Source: Scopulibacillus_A cellulosilyticus (GTDB lineage: Bacteria; Bacillota; Bacilli; Bacillales; Sporolactobacillaceae). From it: a DNA stretch of 64,000 nucleotides. The stretch covers positions 124,001-188,000 of the forward strand of contig NZ_JBHTCO010000005.1 of NCBI RefSeq assembly GCF_042665295.1, given 5' to 3'. Under the pieces are notes generated by a model that saw only the letters and a program-made list of their open reading frames with translations, was not told the DNA's origin and did no database searches. Positions 8,650 to 16,291 of this stretch are shown here, in pieces. Within the stretch, counting starts at the first letter, position 1, and every line of letters begins with the position of its first letter. The translations under genes and the position numbers were made by a program.

Positions 8650-9837
8650 TTGAATGGCCCATTATCAGGTATTCGAGTCGTAGATTTATCAAGAGTGTTA
8701 GCCGGACCTTATTGCACAATGATATTAGGCGATTTGGGAGCCGAAGTGATCAAGATTGAAGCGCCTGGCGGCAATGATGATACACGAGGGTGGGGCCCGC
8801 CGTATGTTAAAGGCGAAAGCGCTTACTACTTGTGTACAAATCGTAATAAAAAAGGTTTAACACTCAATTTAAAATCTGAAAAGGGCAAAGATATTTTAAG
8901 AAGGTTAATTAAAGGAAGTGATGTATTAATACACAACTTTAAAACGGGAACAATGGAAAAATGGGGTCTTGACTATGAATCTCTTAAATCGGATCATCCT
9001 GAGCTGGTCTATTGCCATATCAGCGGATTTGGAGAAACCGGACCTTTAAGCAAACTTGCGGGATATGATTTTGCGATTCAAGCGATGAGCGGCTTTATGA
9101 GTATCACGGGTTCCGAGGATTCCGGCCCGACCAAAGTCGGAGTAGCCATAACCGATGTCCTGACGGGGTTATACGCAAACATTGCTGTACAATCCGCTTT
9201 ATTAGAAAGGGCTAAATCAGGTCTGGGGCAGGCCATTGATATTTCCTTATATGATGCAGCCATCAGCGGTCTTGTGAATACTGCAAGTAATTATTTAGTA
9301 TCTGGAAAAATTCCTAAAAGATTAGGAAACTATCATCCTAATATTACTCCGTATCAAACTTTTAAAACAAAAGACGGAGAAATGGTCGTTGCGGTTGGCA
9401 ATGACCGCCAGTTTCAATTGTTTGCCGATTGTATTAATGCACCGGAGCTTAAAGAGGATCCGCGGTTTATCAAAAATTCCGATCGCATGTCTTATCGGGA
9501 AGAACTGGAAGCATTGATCCTTGAAAAGCTGACACAGGAAAATACAGATAAGTGGATCCGTTTATGCCGGGAAAAAGGCATCCCGTGCGCGCCGATCCAA
9601 GAGATTGATGAAGTCTTTCAAGATCCTCATGTCAGAGCGCGCGAGATGGTCATCGAGATGGATCATACAAACGGTGAAAAAATCTCTATGGTTGGAAGTC
9701 CATTGAAAATGTCAAGAACTAAAGTTTCATATGAACTGCCGCCGCCAATGGTCGGTGAGCATACAGATGAAATATTAAAACAATTAGGGATAACTGAGGA
9801 AGAATGTGAAATCTTAAAAAATCAAAAAATCATATAG
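8650..9837 (+). CDS. family III CoA-transferase (CaiB/BaiF), probable glutarate CoA-transferase
   Basis: Transfers CoA between a donor thioester and a carboxylic acid through a glutamyl/aspartyl-CoA type mechanism. The 395-residue product starts at the TTG at 8650, 8 nt after AAAGGAGG; the 50 upstream in-frame codons are leader. Motifs: GIRVVDLSRVLAGPY near the N terminus, GAEVIKIE, the catalytic aspartate in AGYDFAIQAMSG (about residue 140), and the C-terminal GEHTDEIL. The next gene, 12 nt downstream, is a glutaryl-CoA-dehydrogenase-like enzyme. I therefore infer succinyl-CoA:glutarate CoA-transferase activity, activating glutarate made by the lysine genes nearby. Other dicarboxylates remain possible. 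Confidence 0.87.
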   Translation: MNGPLSGIRVVDLSRVLAGPYCTMILGDLGAEVIKIEAPGGNDDTRGWGPPYVKGESAYYLCTNRNKKGLTLNLKSEKGKDILRRLIKGSDVLIHNFKTGTMEKWGLDYESLKSDHPELVYCHISGFGETGPLSKLAGYDFAIQAMSGFMSITGSEDSGPTKVGVAITDVLTGLYANIAVQSALLERAKSGLGQAIDISLYDAAISGLVNTASNYLVSGKIPKRLGNYHPNITPYQTFKTKDGEMVVAVGNDRQFQLFADCINAPELKEDPRFIKNSDRMSYREELEALILEKLTQENTDKWIRLCREKGIPCAPIQEIDEVFQDPHVRAREMVIEMDHTNGEKISMVGSPLKMSRTKVSYELPPPMVGEHTDEILKQLGITEEECEILKNQKII

Positions 9838-9849
9838 GAGTTGATCTGA

Positions 9850-11064
9850 ATGGATTTTAAATTATCTGAAGAACAAGAAATGTTAAGGAAAATGGTTAGA
9901 CAATTTGTTGATAAAGAGATTATGCCGTACATAGGGGATTGGGATGCCAATCATCATGTGGAGAAAAATATTTATAAAAGACTGGCCGAATTGAATTTAA
10001 TGGGCGTTTGTATTCCAGAAGAATACGGCGGCAGCGGCATGGATTACAATTCATTAGCCATTGTCTGTGAAGAGCTGGAGAGAGGCGACACAGCCTTCCG
10101 GACAGCTGTATCTGTTCATACAGGACTGAATAGTATGACCCTCTTACAATGGGGCAATGAACAACAAAAGCAAAAATATCTAGTACCGCAAGCAAAAGGC
10201 GAAAAGCTTGCCGCCTATGGATTAACAGAGCCGAATGCAGGATCTGACGTTAAAGCAATGCAAACGACTGCTGTTCGCGATGGCGACGATTATATCTTAA
10301 ATGGTGAGAAAACATGGATTTCCCTTTGTGATATGGCTGATCATTTTATTGTGTTTGCATATACAGATAAAGAAAAGGTTCATAAAGGTATTTCAGCGTT
10401 TATTGTTGAACGGACGATGCCTGGCTTCTCTTCAAAAGCGATTAAGGGAAAACTTGGCATTCGTGCAGGCAACACCGGTCAAATTTTCTTTGATAATGTC
10501 AGGGTCCCTAAGGAAAATCTATTAGGGGAAGAAGGGGAAGGCTTTAAAATTGCCATGTCAGCATTAGATAACGGACGGTTTACCGTGGCTGCAGGCGCTT
10601 GCGGCATCATTATGGCCTGCTTGGAAGCCAGCATCGATTATTGCCATGAACGGAAAACATTCGGTCAAGAAATCGGTAAGCACCAACTCGTCCAACAAAT
10701 GATAGCTAACATGGAAGCGAAATTGCAAATGGCGCGCTTACTTGTATACCGTGCCGGTGAGTTAAAAAATGAAGGGGTTCGCAACACCAGGGAAACTTCT
10801 CTCGCTAAATGGCAAGCTTGTAACTTCGCTAATGAATCCGCTAATGATGCTGTGCAAATTCATGGCGCTTACGGTTATTCTAATGAATATCCTGTTGAAA
10901 GACATTTGCGTAATTCTAAAGCACCTGTTATTTATGAAGGCACAAGAGAAATTCATACAATTATGCAGGCAGAATATGCGCTTGGCTATCGCAAAGATAA
11001 GCCTTTAAGAAAAATGCTTCCAAAATGGCCCAGCAGCAAAGAATATGAAAAATTAAATAAATAA
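9850..11064 (+). CDS. acyl-CoA dehydrogenase, probably glutaryl-CoA dehydrogenase
   Basis: FAD enzyme of 404 residues. Acyl-CoA dehydrogenase signatures include AAYGLTEPNAGSDV, the GIRAGNTGQIFFDNVRVP flavin/substrate region, and the C-terminal IYEGTREIHTI in which Glu near 363 is the catalytic base. FRTAVSVH at residues 83-90 carries an arginine at the position that binds the distal carboxylate in glutaryl-CoA dehydrogenases (YRSxxSVQ in those enzymes). This favours oxidative decarboxylation of glutaryl-CoA to crotonyl-CoA. Co-transcribed with the CoA-transferase. Substrate assignment is inference from this residue and context; a short-chain acyl-CoA dehydrogenase is the alternative. Confidence 0.87.
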   Translation: MDFKLSEEQEMLRKMVRQFVDKEIMPYIGDWDANHHVEKNIYKRLAELNLMGVCIPEEYGGSGMDYNSLAIVCEELERGDTAFRTAVSVHTGLNSMTLLQWGNEQQKQKYLVPQAKGEKLAAYGLTEPNAGSDVKAMQTTAVRDGDDYILNGEKTWISLCDMADHFIVFAYTDKEKVHKGISAFIVERTMPGFSSKAIKGKLGIRAGNTGQIFFDNVRVPKENLLGEEGEGFKIAMSALDNGRFTVAAGACGIIMACLEASIDYCHERKTFGQEIGKHQLVQQMIANMEAKLQMARLLVYRAGELKNEGVRNTRETSLAKWQACNFANESANDAVQIHGAYGYSNEYPVERHLRNSKAPVIYEGTREIHTIMQAEYALGYRKDKPLRKMLPKWPSSKEYEKLNK

Positions 11065-11085
11065 ATCTATAAAATCAAAGGAGAC

Positions 11086-11112
11086 ACTATTCAAGTGTCT
11101 CCTTTGATTTTA
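11086..11112. terminator. bidirectional terminator between acyl-CoA dehydrogenase and IclR genes
   Basis: AAAGGAGACACT and AGTGTCTCCTTT form a near-perfect stem around a short loop between convergent genes. The right arm overlaps the 3' end of the IclR gene. Confidence 0.75.
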
Positions 11113-11864
11113 AACCCTAGTGCCTGTGAAATAGCTTCCGCCGTTTTCTTTGTTTCTTCCTGAATCCGTTGACCGCGTTCTCCGAAAAAACGTATAGTCG
11201 GGCCGCTGACCGCAAGTGACGCACAAACTTGACCCGTATGATCCCGTACCGGATAAGATATCCCGATCGTTTCAGCATCTTGTTCACCGTGGCTGACAGC
11301 ATAACCATTCAGTAAAATATCTTCAAGCTCTTTTTTAATCTCAGTTTTTGTTGTCATGGAGAATGGCTCAGTCACTTCGGAAAAATGTGAGGTTTCCAGA
11401 TAAGCATCTATAAAAGCTTGGTCTTGATAAGCTAAAAGCAATTTGGGGCCGGAGCCGACATGCAAAGGTGACCGCTTGCCGACTCTTGTATGAAGACGAA
11501 GTGTCTGATTGCTTTCAACTTTTTCAATGTAAACACCTTCGAATTGGTCGATGATAACAAGATGGACGACTTCATTAGTTTTTTTACAAAGACTCTCCAT
11601 ATAAGGATAGGCAATTTTTCTAGTTTCTAATTCTTCACTGACGATATTCCCCAGTTCTAACAGCTTCAATCCCAGAGTATAGCGGATATCGTGTTCGGAA
11701 TGTTTCTGTTTAGAAAGAACCCCGCGTGACTCCAAAGCGCTGATCAGTCGATATGCAGTAGGTTTTGGCATGTCCAATTTTTTTGAAATATCGCTGAGAG
11801 AAAGATCATGCTGACCTATAAATAAATCTAAAATATCAAGTGCTTTAAGGACACTTTGATTCAT
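11091..11864 (-). CDS. IclR-family transcriptional regulator
   Basis: 257 residues. An N-terminal winged helix (residues 1-60, with LSDISKKLDMPKPTAYRLI as recognition region) precedes the IclR effector domain, with KRSPLHVGSGPKLLLAY and the late ISYPVRDHTGQVCASLAVSGP motif. It sits inside the lysine-degradation cluster, after the lysine dehydrogenase gene in the same direction, so it is the obvious candidate regulator. Ligand unknown (possibly a pathway intermediate). Candidate operators with TTTCA-N5-TGAAA symmetry lie in the divergent region at 14767 and 15065. Confidence 0.92.
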   Translation of the reverse strand: MNQSVLKALDILDLFIGQHDLSLSDISKKLDMPKPTAYRLISALESRGVLSKQKHSEHDIRYTLGLKLLELGNIVSEELETRKIAYPYMESLCKKTNEVVHLVIIDQFEGVYIEKVESNQTLRLHTRVGKRSPLHVGSGPKLLLAYQDQAFIDAYLETSHFSEVTEPFSMTTKTEIKKELEDILLNGYAVSHGEQDAETIGISYPVRDHTGQVCASLAVSGPTIRFFGERGQRIQEETKKTAEAISQALGFKIKGDT

Positions 11865-11909
11865 GATAAGGAATCCTTTCTGAAAGTAGCTTCAATATAG
11901 AATAAGACA

Positions 11910-11934
11910 CCTCACCAAGTAAACCCTGGTGAGG
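11910..11934 (-). terminator. hairpin between lysine dehydrogenase and IclR genes
   Basis: CCTCACCA and TGGTGAGG form a stable 8-bp stem. The following minus-strand sequence has only a weak T content, so it may be a partial terminator that lowers IclR expression relative to the catabolic genes. Confidence 0.5.
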
Positions 11935-11972
11935 ACTTAGGAGTTAAAATATCAGCCATTCGGTATCTGATA

Positions 11973-13154
11973 TTAATGATAAGCCTTTTGTTGAGCCGCC
12001 GATTTCTTCTCGACAGATTCTTTAATAATAACCCCGCGTTTTTTCATTTCTTCAATATAATGGTCGCCAGGTACAATTTGTTCAGGCGGATAAACACCTT
12101 TTTTGGTAATCGTGCCGTTTGCGATCATTTGCGCTGCAACAGATATAGTGTATGCTGTAGAACGCGCCATAGCTGTTACATGATTTATTTTATCATTAAA
12201 TGTCGTCATTTCATATGAATAGGTGCATTGTTCGCCGGCCTTTGTGCCTGAGACGCTGACACGGAGAAGAACAACGTCGTCTTTGTCTTTGAGGTCCACG
12301 ATAGGATCGAGTACCTTAAGCATAACTTCCCGGGGTTTTACTTTAACACCGTTCACTTCAACCTCATAATCCCGCTGCGTTAAGTTAAGATCGACAAGCA
12401 GCTGGAACTTTTCCGCATGTCCCGGATAACGGATTGTTTTATATTCAAGATTTTTCAGGTCAGGGTAGCTTTGCGAAAGTGTTGAAGTACCGCCGGCGGT
12501 ATGAAAAGCTTCTAATGGACCAAAATGATCAAAGTAAACCGTTTCAATTTCGGAAAGTGAAGGAACCAACATTTTTTTGCCATCACGAATAACAAGGGAT
12601 TCATCTGTATAATGATCAAACACGCCTTCCATTGAGAAAACATGGTTGTATTCAAATGGAGGCTCAGGTTTTACTGGAATGCCGCCGACCATAATTTTAA
12701 TAGAGTCTGTTTCATCAAGTTTGCTGACACCATAACCTGATAAAATATTGATCATTCCCGGAGCGACGCCTAAATCAGGAATCAGTGTCACGCCGGCATC
12801 CTGGGCTTTATCTTTTAATGCCAAAACTTTATCTGTTGCGTGACCGATATGACCGCCAAGATCGCATAAATTAACGCCAACCTTTACAGCCGTTTTGGCC
12901 ACTGTTTCATTAAAAGTATAAAAGAGGGCATTTATGACAACATCGAAATCCTTCATAAAGTTCGCTAATTGGTCTTCGTCTTTAGCATTAATATAGGCTG
13001 AAGAGATTTTTGAACTGTTAAGCAATTGAACAATGTCTTCAGCTTTTTGTACATCAACATCAGCAATAACAACCTCTTTGACACCGCTGGAATTAACGAG
13101 ATCTCTCGCTGCCTCTTTACCCATTAATCCAGCACCTAATACAGCTACTTTCAT
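11973..13154 (-). CDS. L-lysine 6-dehydrogenase
   Basis: NAD(P)-dependent saccharopine-dehydrogenase-fold enzyme of 393 residues. It oxidatively deaminates the epsilon amino group of lysine to allysine (2-aminoadipate 6-semialdehyde, in equilibrium with its cyclic imine). Rossmann motif GAGLMGKEAARDL lies at residues 7-19. The protein closely follows the characterised Geobacillus stearothermophilus lysine 6-dehydrogenase as I recall it, including ALFYTFNETVAKTA, DLGGHIGHATD, VGGIPVKPEPP and the C-terminal GVYPPEQIVPGD. ATG at 13154 has a GGGGAGG site. It is followed downstream by the IclR gene and preceded by the aldehyde dehydrogenase. It would catalyse the committed step of the proposed pathway. 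Confidence 0.9.
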   Translation of the reverse strand: MKVAVLGAGLMGKEAARDLVNSSGVKEVVIADVDVQKAEDIVQLLNSSKISSAYINAKDEDQLANFMKDFDVVINALFYTFNETVAKTAVKVGVNLCDLGGHIGHATDKVLALKDKAQDAGVTLIPDLGVAPGMINILSGYGVSKLDETDSIKIMVGGIPVKPEPPFEYNHVFSMEGVFDHYTDESLVIRDGKKMLVPSLSEIETVYFDHFGPLEAFHTAGGTSTLSQSYPDLKNLEYKTIRYPGHAEKFQLLVDLNLTQRDYEVEVNGVKVKPREVMLKVLDPIVDLKDKDDVVLLRVSVSGTKAGEQCTYSYEMTTFNDKINHVTAMARSTAYTISVAAQMIANGTITKKGVYPPEQIVPGDHYIEEMKKRGVIIKESVEKKSAAQQKAYH

Positions 13155-13183
13155 GATAGATTCCTCCCCGTTATTTTTTTACA

Positions 13184-13218
13184 GGCAGCCCAAAAAACTC
13201 TTTTTGAACTGCCTTTTT
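13184..13218. repeat. hairpin carrying the R2 motif between aldehyde and lysine dehydrogenase genes
   Basis: On the minus strand GGCAGTTCAAAAA pairs with TTTTTGGGCTGCC over 13 bp, including two G-U pairs. The left arm contains the GTTCAAAAAG end motif of the R2 family. It lies between two genes of one operon, where it could act as a partial terminator or mRNA stabiliser. Confidence 0.55.
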
Positions 13219-13224
13219 ATCATT

Positions 13225-14721
13225 TTAATTGTTGTCGATTTGGGCTCTTTGCAAGCTGCCGCTGTAATCGACATAGACCGCACGCCATTCTGTGAAAACA
13301 TCTAAAGCAGCAGTACCGGAATCACGGTGTCCATTGCCCGTTTGTTTCGTTCCGCCAAACGGCAAATGAATTTCTGCACCGGTCGTACCGGCATTAATAT
13401 AGACAATGCCCGTATCAAGGTCGCGCATGGCAGTAAATGTTTTATTCGTATCATTAGTGTAGATAGCACTTGAAAGACCAAAGTTTGTTTCATTATTGAC
13501 CTCAATCGCTTCTTCAAGACTGGAGACAGGAATTAAGGAAAGGACAGGGCCAAATATTTCTTCTTTCGCAATTCTCATGTTTCGGTTAACATCGCTGAAA
13601 AGGGTTGGCTGATAGTAATGACCTTTAGCTAATTCTCCATCGTCAACGATTTTACCGCCGCAAAGAAGGGTTGCGCCTTCTTCTTTGCCGATTTGTACAT
13701 ATTCATCAATCTGCTTAAGCGCACGCTTCGAAATAACAGGTCCGACATCAACTTCTTCATCAAGGCCATTGCCTAATTTAAGTTCTTCAATTCTTTTTAC
13801 AAGAAGGGATTCCAATTTTTCTTTAACGTCCTCATGTACAATAAGACGGCTGCAAGCTGTACAGCGCTGTCCGGCTGTACCGAAGGCACTCCAAACGATT
13901 CCGTCAACCGCTAAATCAAGGTCGGCATCATCCATGACGATAATGGCATTTTTGCCCCCCATTTCAAGAGATACACGCTTTAACAATTCGCTTGCTCTGC
14001 CGGAGACCTTGCTTCCGGTTTCGGTTGAACCGGTAAATGAAATGATATCTATATCAGGATGCTCAACCATTGCTTGGCCAACGGTGCTGCCGGAACCATA
14101 GACGAGGTTGACAACCCCTTTTGGCAAGCCGGCTTCTTCAAATATTTTAACGAATTCATGGGCGAGAGCAGGGGTGTCAGTAGCCGGTTTCCAAACAACG
14201 GTATTACCGCCTACCAAGGCCGGGAATATCTTCCAACTGGCGATGGCAATCGGAAAATTCCAAGGTGTGATGAGCCCGGCAACGCCAACGGGAACGCGCA
14301 TGCTCAACGCATATTTATTAGGAAGCTCGGAAGGTACTGTTTGACCGAAGAGACGGCGCCCTTCACCAGCCATATAATATGCCATATCAATAGCCTCTTG
14401 GACTTCGCCGCGGGCTTCGTCGATAACTTTACCCATCTCTGAAGTTAAAAGTCGTGCAAGCATTTCTTTTTTTTGTTTCAATAAATCGCCGATTCGGAAT
14501 AAGTATTCTCCACGGGCAGGTGCTGGAACTAATTTCCAGGTTTTTTGAGCCTTTTTTGCTGCTTTGACCGCTTCATTTACTTCTTTTTCAGATGATACGG
14601 TTACGAGACCAATCACCTCTCCGTTTGCTGGATTAACATTTTCTACGGATTCACCGCTGATTGACGGCTGCCACTCTCCGTCAATAAAATTAAGGTAAGC
14701 TGTTTTCGTTGATGTGACCAT
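13225..14721 (-). CDS. NAD(P)-dependent semialdehyde dehydrogenase (lysine pathway)
   Basis: Aldehyde dehydrogenase of 498 residues, starting at the ATG at 14721 after AAGGAGGG; the 11 upstream in-frame codons are excluded. Motifs: ITPWNFPIAIASWK, SFTGSTETG cofactor site, catalytic Glu in LEMGGKN, catalytic Cys in GQRCTACSR, and EEIFGPVLS. The sequence resembles 2-oxoglutarate-semialdehyde dehydrogenases (YcbD/GucD type). Being upstream of lysine 6-dehydrogenase, it should oxidise allysine to 2-aminoadipate. It is also the only candidate in the cluster for oxidising glutarate semialdehyde to glutarate, so dual use is plausible but unproven. Confidence 0.92.
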   Translation of the reverse strand: MVTSTKTAYLNFIDGEWQPSISGESVENVNPANGEVIGLVTVSSEKEVNEAVKAAKKAQKTWKLVPAPARGEYLFRIGDLLKQKKEMLARLLTSEMGKVIDEARGEVQEAIDMAYYMAGEGRRLFGQTVPSELPNKYALSMRVPVGVAGLITPWNFPIAIASWKIFPALVGGNTVVWKPATDTPALAHEFVKIFEEAGLPKGVVNLVYGSGSTVGQAMVEHPDIDIISFTGSTETGSKVSGRASELLKRVSLEMGGKNAIIVMDDADLDLAVDGIVWSAFGTAGQRCTACSRLIVHEDVKEKLESLLVKRIEELKLGNGLDEEVDVGPVISKRALKQIDEYVQIGKEEGATLLCGGKIVDDGELAKGHYYQPTLFSDVNRNMRIAKEEIFGPVLSLIPVSSLEEAIEVNNETNFGLSSAIYTNDTNKTFTAMRDLDTGIVYINAGTTGAEIHLPFGGTKQTGNGHRDSGTAALDVFTEWRAVYVDYSGSLQRAQIDNN

Positions 14722-14766
14722 TATAAAACCCTCCTTAAAAGTAACCGTTTTCAATTATTTAATCCT

Positions 14767-14785
14767 TGTTTCACAAAATGAAACA
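14767..14785. promoter_or_regulatory. candidate IclR-type operator, copy 1
   Basis: TGTTTCA and TGAAACA, a perfect 7-bp inverted repeat with a 5-nt spacer, 46 nt upstream of the aldehyde dehydrogenase start. Confidence 0.55.
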
Positions 14786-15064
14786 TTTACACCGACAATC
14801 ACATTATATGATGTAAAAACATAACGTTCAAGTATATTTTTAAGATTCGTAATAATTATACCAATTTAGACAAAAGGCGACATCAGATCATTTTAAGTCA
14901 TTAAAAATTGACTTAACTAAAGGGTAAAAGCGCTAAAGGAGGCGTTCTTATATCATATTGACTGTGTTACGTCATAAATTAATAATTGGAAACAGGTGCA
15001 AAATAAGGTTGAAATATTTAAAATATTAAATTAAAATGAAATTGTATTTTATTTATAGGAATAA

Positions 15065-15083
15065 CATTTCATTAAATGAAACG
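15065..15083. promoter_or_regulatory. candidate IclR-type operator, copy 2
   Basis: TTTCA-TTAAA-TGAAA has the same core and spacer as the copy at 14767 and lies just upstream of the aminotransferase ribosome site. The arms are perfect over 5 bp and the inner TTAAA extends the dyad. Confidence 0.5.
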
Positions 15084-15106
15084 AAATATATAAGGGAGGT
15101 TATCCT

Positions 15107-16276
15107 GTGAAGGCAGTTGCATCCCAAATCGTTCAGCAAATGCCGCCTTATTTATTTTCAAATTTAAACCGCAAAAAAGAAACTTTAAAAAAACAAGGCG
15201 TCGATATAATTGACTTAGGCATCGGTGATCCTGATTTACCGACGCCGACATTCATTATTGATCAGTTAATTAAGGAATTAGAGCATCCTGAGAATTTCAG
15301 ATACTCTGCTTTTAACGGCTGTCCGGAATTTCGTCAGGCGGTTAGTGATTTCTATTTTAAGCATTTTCAGGTGGAAATTGATGAAAATAAAGAAGTTCAA
15401 ACATTGATTGGCTCAAAAGAGGGCATTGCCCATTTAATTCAGGCAATGATAGATCCGGGAGATTTTGTTTTAATACCGGATCCATGTTATCCGGTTTATA
15501 AAATGGCTGTACATTTAGCGGGCGGCAAAATTTTTCCAATGCCGCTTAAGGCTGAAAACGGCTTCAAACCTGTTTTTGAATCGATTCCGATTGATGTTTT
15601 AAAAAAAGCTAAACTTGCTTTCTTAAATTATCCTAGCAATCCGACTGGTGCAACCGTCGATATTGAATTCTTTGAGAAAGCTGTCGCCTTTTTTAAAAAA
15701 CATGGCATTTATATTGCGCATGATTCTGCGTATAATCTGGTGACTTATGGCGACTACCAGGCGCCAAGTATTTTGCAAGTGGACGGCGCTAAGGAAATGG
15801 CTGTCGAATTTGGATCACTTTCAAAAGCATTTAATATGACGGGCTGGCGGATAGGATATCTTGTCGGACATAAGGAGATTATTAATACTTTGCTAACGGT
15901 TAAAAGCAATCTCGATTCAAGTCAGTTTCTTCCTATTCAAAAAGCAGCTGCGATTGCATTGGAGAGCGATTTATCATTTTTGAAAGAAAGAAATGCTGTA
16001 TATGAAAAAAGAGGGAAGGTCATGTGTCAAGCACTTCAAGATATCGGCATTGAGACCGGTCCGCTTAAAGGCAGCATTTTTCTTTGGGTCAAAGTGCCTG
16101 AATCAATGACCAGCGCCTCATTTTGTGAGAGATTACTCGAAGAAGCCGGTGTGGTTGTGACACCTGGCACCGCCTTTGGCGATCACGGAGAAGGCTATTT
16201 TCGGATATCACTATCCGTTCCTGATGAAAGGCTGCGGGAAGCAGCAGGACGCATCAAACAATTTCTAATGAAATAA
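15107..16276 (+). CDS. class I/II aminotransferase (DapL-like), proposed 2-aminoadipate transaminase
   Basis: PLP enzyme of 389 residues, fold type I. Motifs: LGIGDPDLPTP near residue 38, NYPSNPTGA substrate/PLP loop, and the Schiff-base lysine in SLSKAFNMTGWRIGY. GTG start at 15107 preceded by AAGGGAGG. It resembles LL-diaminopimelate aminotransferases, but its operon partner is a ThDP decarboxylase-type enzyme and it diverges from lysine 6-dehydrogenase. I infer conversion of 2-aminoadipate to 2-oxoadipate with 2-oxoglutarate as acceptor. A paralogue lies at 57003. Family call is firm; substrate is inferred. Confidence 0.88.
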   Translation: MKAVASQIVQQMPPYLFSNLNRKKETLKKQGVDIIDLGIGDPDLPTPTFIIDQLIKELEHPENFRYSAFNGCPEFRQAVSDFYFKHFQVEIDENKEVQTLIGSKEGIAHLIQAMIDPGDFVLIPDPCYPVYKMAVHLAGGKIFPMPLKAENGFKPVFESIPIDVLKKAKLAFLNYPSNPTGATVDIEFFEKAVAFFKKHGIYIAHDSAYNLVTYGDYQAPSILQVDGAKEMAVEFGSLSKAFNMTGWRIGYLVGHKEIINTLLTVKSNLDSSQFLPIQKAAAIALESDLSFLKERNAVYEKRGKVMCQALQDIGIETGPLKGSIFLWVKVPESMTSASFCERLLEEAGVVVTPGTAFGDHGEGYFRISLSVPDERLREAAGRIKQFLMK

Positions 16277-16291
16277 GGAGAGAGCATATAC

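Larger units (their letters stand above)
14722..15106. promoter_or_regulatory. divergent control region of the lysine-degradation cluster
   Basis: This 385-nt AT-rich region separates the leftward aldehyde dehydrogenase/lysine dehydrogenase genes from the rightward aminotransferase/ThDP enzyme genes. It has matching palindromes near each end (listed separately) and no convincing open reading frame. No perfect -35/-10 pair was identified; several TATAAT-like hexamers occur in the AT-rich right half. Confidence 0.6.
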
